A stretch of 7,957 nt of DNA from Rhodospirillaceae bacterium (GTDB lineage Bacteria > Pseudomonadota > Alphaproteobacteria > Rhodospirillales > Magnetovibrionaceae), in the NCBI GenBank assembly GCA_029881835.1, contig JAOULV010000048.1:1-7957 (forward strand), read 5' to 3'. Shown piece by piece: positions 7,775-7,957 of this stretch (within the stretch, counting starts at the first letter, position 1; the number at the start of each line of letters is the position of its first letter). The position numbers and the translations under genes are program-made. Under the pieces are notes generated by a model. That model searched no databases and was not told where the DNA came from. It saw only the letters and a program-made list of their open reading frames with translations.

Positions 7775-7957
7775 GCCCGGATTCCCGCAACCGTTCGCCC
7801 CAGTGCCCGTGGGCAATAAGTTCAGCCTGACGGTGGTTTTTACCCTTGGTCACAGTAAAAATTATATCCAATCTTCCGCGCGGCAGGTACTGGCCCATTT
7901 TTTCCGGCCATTCGACAATCGTTATTACGTCAGCTATCACTTCTTCAATGCCCAATT
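7767..7957 (-). CDS. tsaE: TsaE, tRNA t6A37 biosynthesis ATPase subunit (C-terminal fragment, 5' end beyond the window)
   Basis: TsaE is the P-loop ATPase that works with TsaB and TsaD to install threonylcarbamoyl on A37 of ANN-decoding tRNAs. Only the last 62 codons are here. They carry the family's C-terminal hallmark, GIEEVIADVITIVEWPEKMG, matching the 'LG(L/I)EE...(I/L)VEWPE(R/K)' pattern of TsaE, followed by LP and a short beta-rich tail with RLDIIFTV. The Walker A and most of the ATPase core must lie to the right of the window and cannot be checked. A TTG codon at 7955 could be mistaken for a start, but the frame is open to the edge and the family motif begins right there, so this is a cut gene, not a short one. 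Its stop lies inside the start of amgK, indicating co-transcription. Confidence 0.92.
   Translation of the reverse strand, partial: LGIEEVIADVITIVEWPEKMGQYLPRGRLDIIFTVTKGKNHRQAELIAHGHWGERLRESGHA

Noticed and set aside
7775..7816. Upstream TTG start at 7816 that would lengthen AmgK by 14 residues
   Set aside because: A rare start codon, Gly/Asn-rich extra sequence and a 50-base overlap with tsaE make it less likely than the ATG at 7774.

Overview
The window is one continuous block of five genes, all read from the minus strand. From right to left, which is the direction of transcription, they are tsaE (only its 3' end is present), amgK, murU, addB and addA (its 3' end runs off the left edge). 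Coding sequence covers essentially every base. The gaps between genes range from an 8-nt overlap to a 3-nt spacer, so the set looks like a translationally coupled operon segment. I saw no promoter, terminator, RNA gene, repeat array, mobile element or CRISPR.

Organism: the order tsaE - sugar kinase - nucleotidyltransferase - addB - addA is a recognised alphaproteobacterial arrangement. The AddB is of the alphaproteobacterial type, with a GSTGSIPAT block, a GGLNEGTWP block and a YDHLARVKEW tail. Base composition looks intermediate (somewhat under 50% G+C by eye, not counted). TTA, ATA, AAA and AAT codons are frequent, unlike the GC-rich model alphaproteobacteria. An uncultured or mid-GC alphaproteobacterium fits; I cannot name a family.

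Layout: 7957-7767 is the C-terminal part of TsaE, the ATPase of the tRNA t6A pathway. 7774-6725 is AmgK, a sugar-1-kinase for MurNAc/GlcNAc. 6721-5984 is MurU, the uridylyltransferase that turns MurNAc-1-phosphate into UDP-MurNAc. 5984-2907 is AddB, the nuclease/scaffold subunit. 2910-1 is AddA, the UvrD-type helicase subunit, present for 970 codons and lacking its C-terminal nuclease domain only because the window ends.

How they work together: AmgK and MurU are consecutive steps of the peptidoglycan recycling route that bypasses MurA, the fosfomycin target. AddA and AddB form one helicase-nuclease that resects double-strand breaks for RecA. TsaE belongs to a third process, tRNA modification. 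The grouping is a housekeeping operon. I do not see a new biological system here; the points worth a second look are the tight gene junctions, the missing Fe-S cysteines and Walker A in AddB, and the risk of misreading AmgK as an antibiotic-resistance enzyme.
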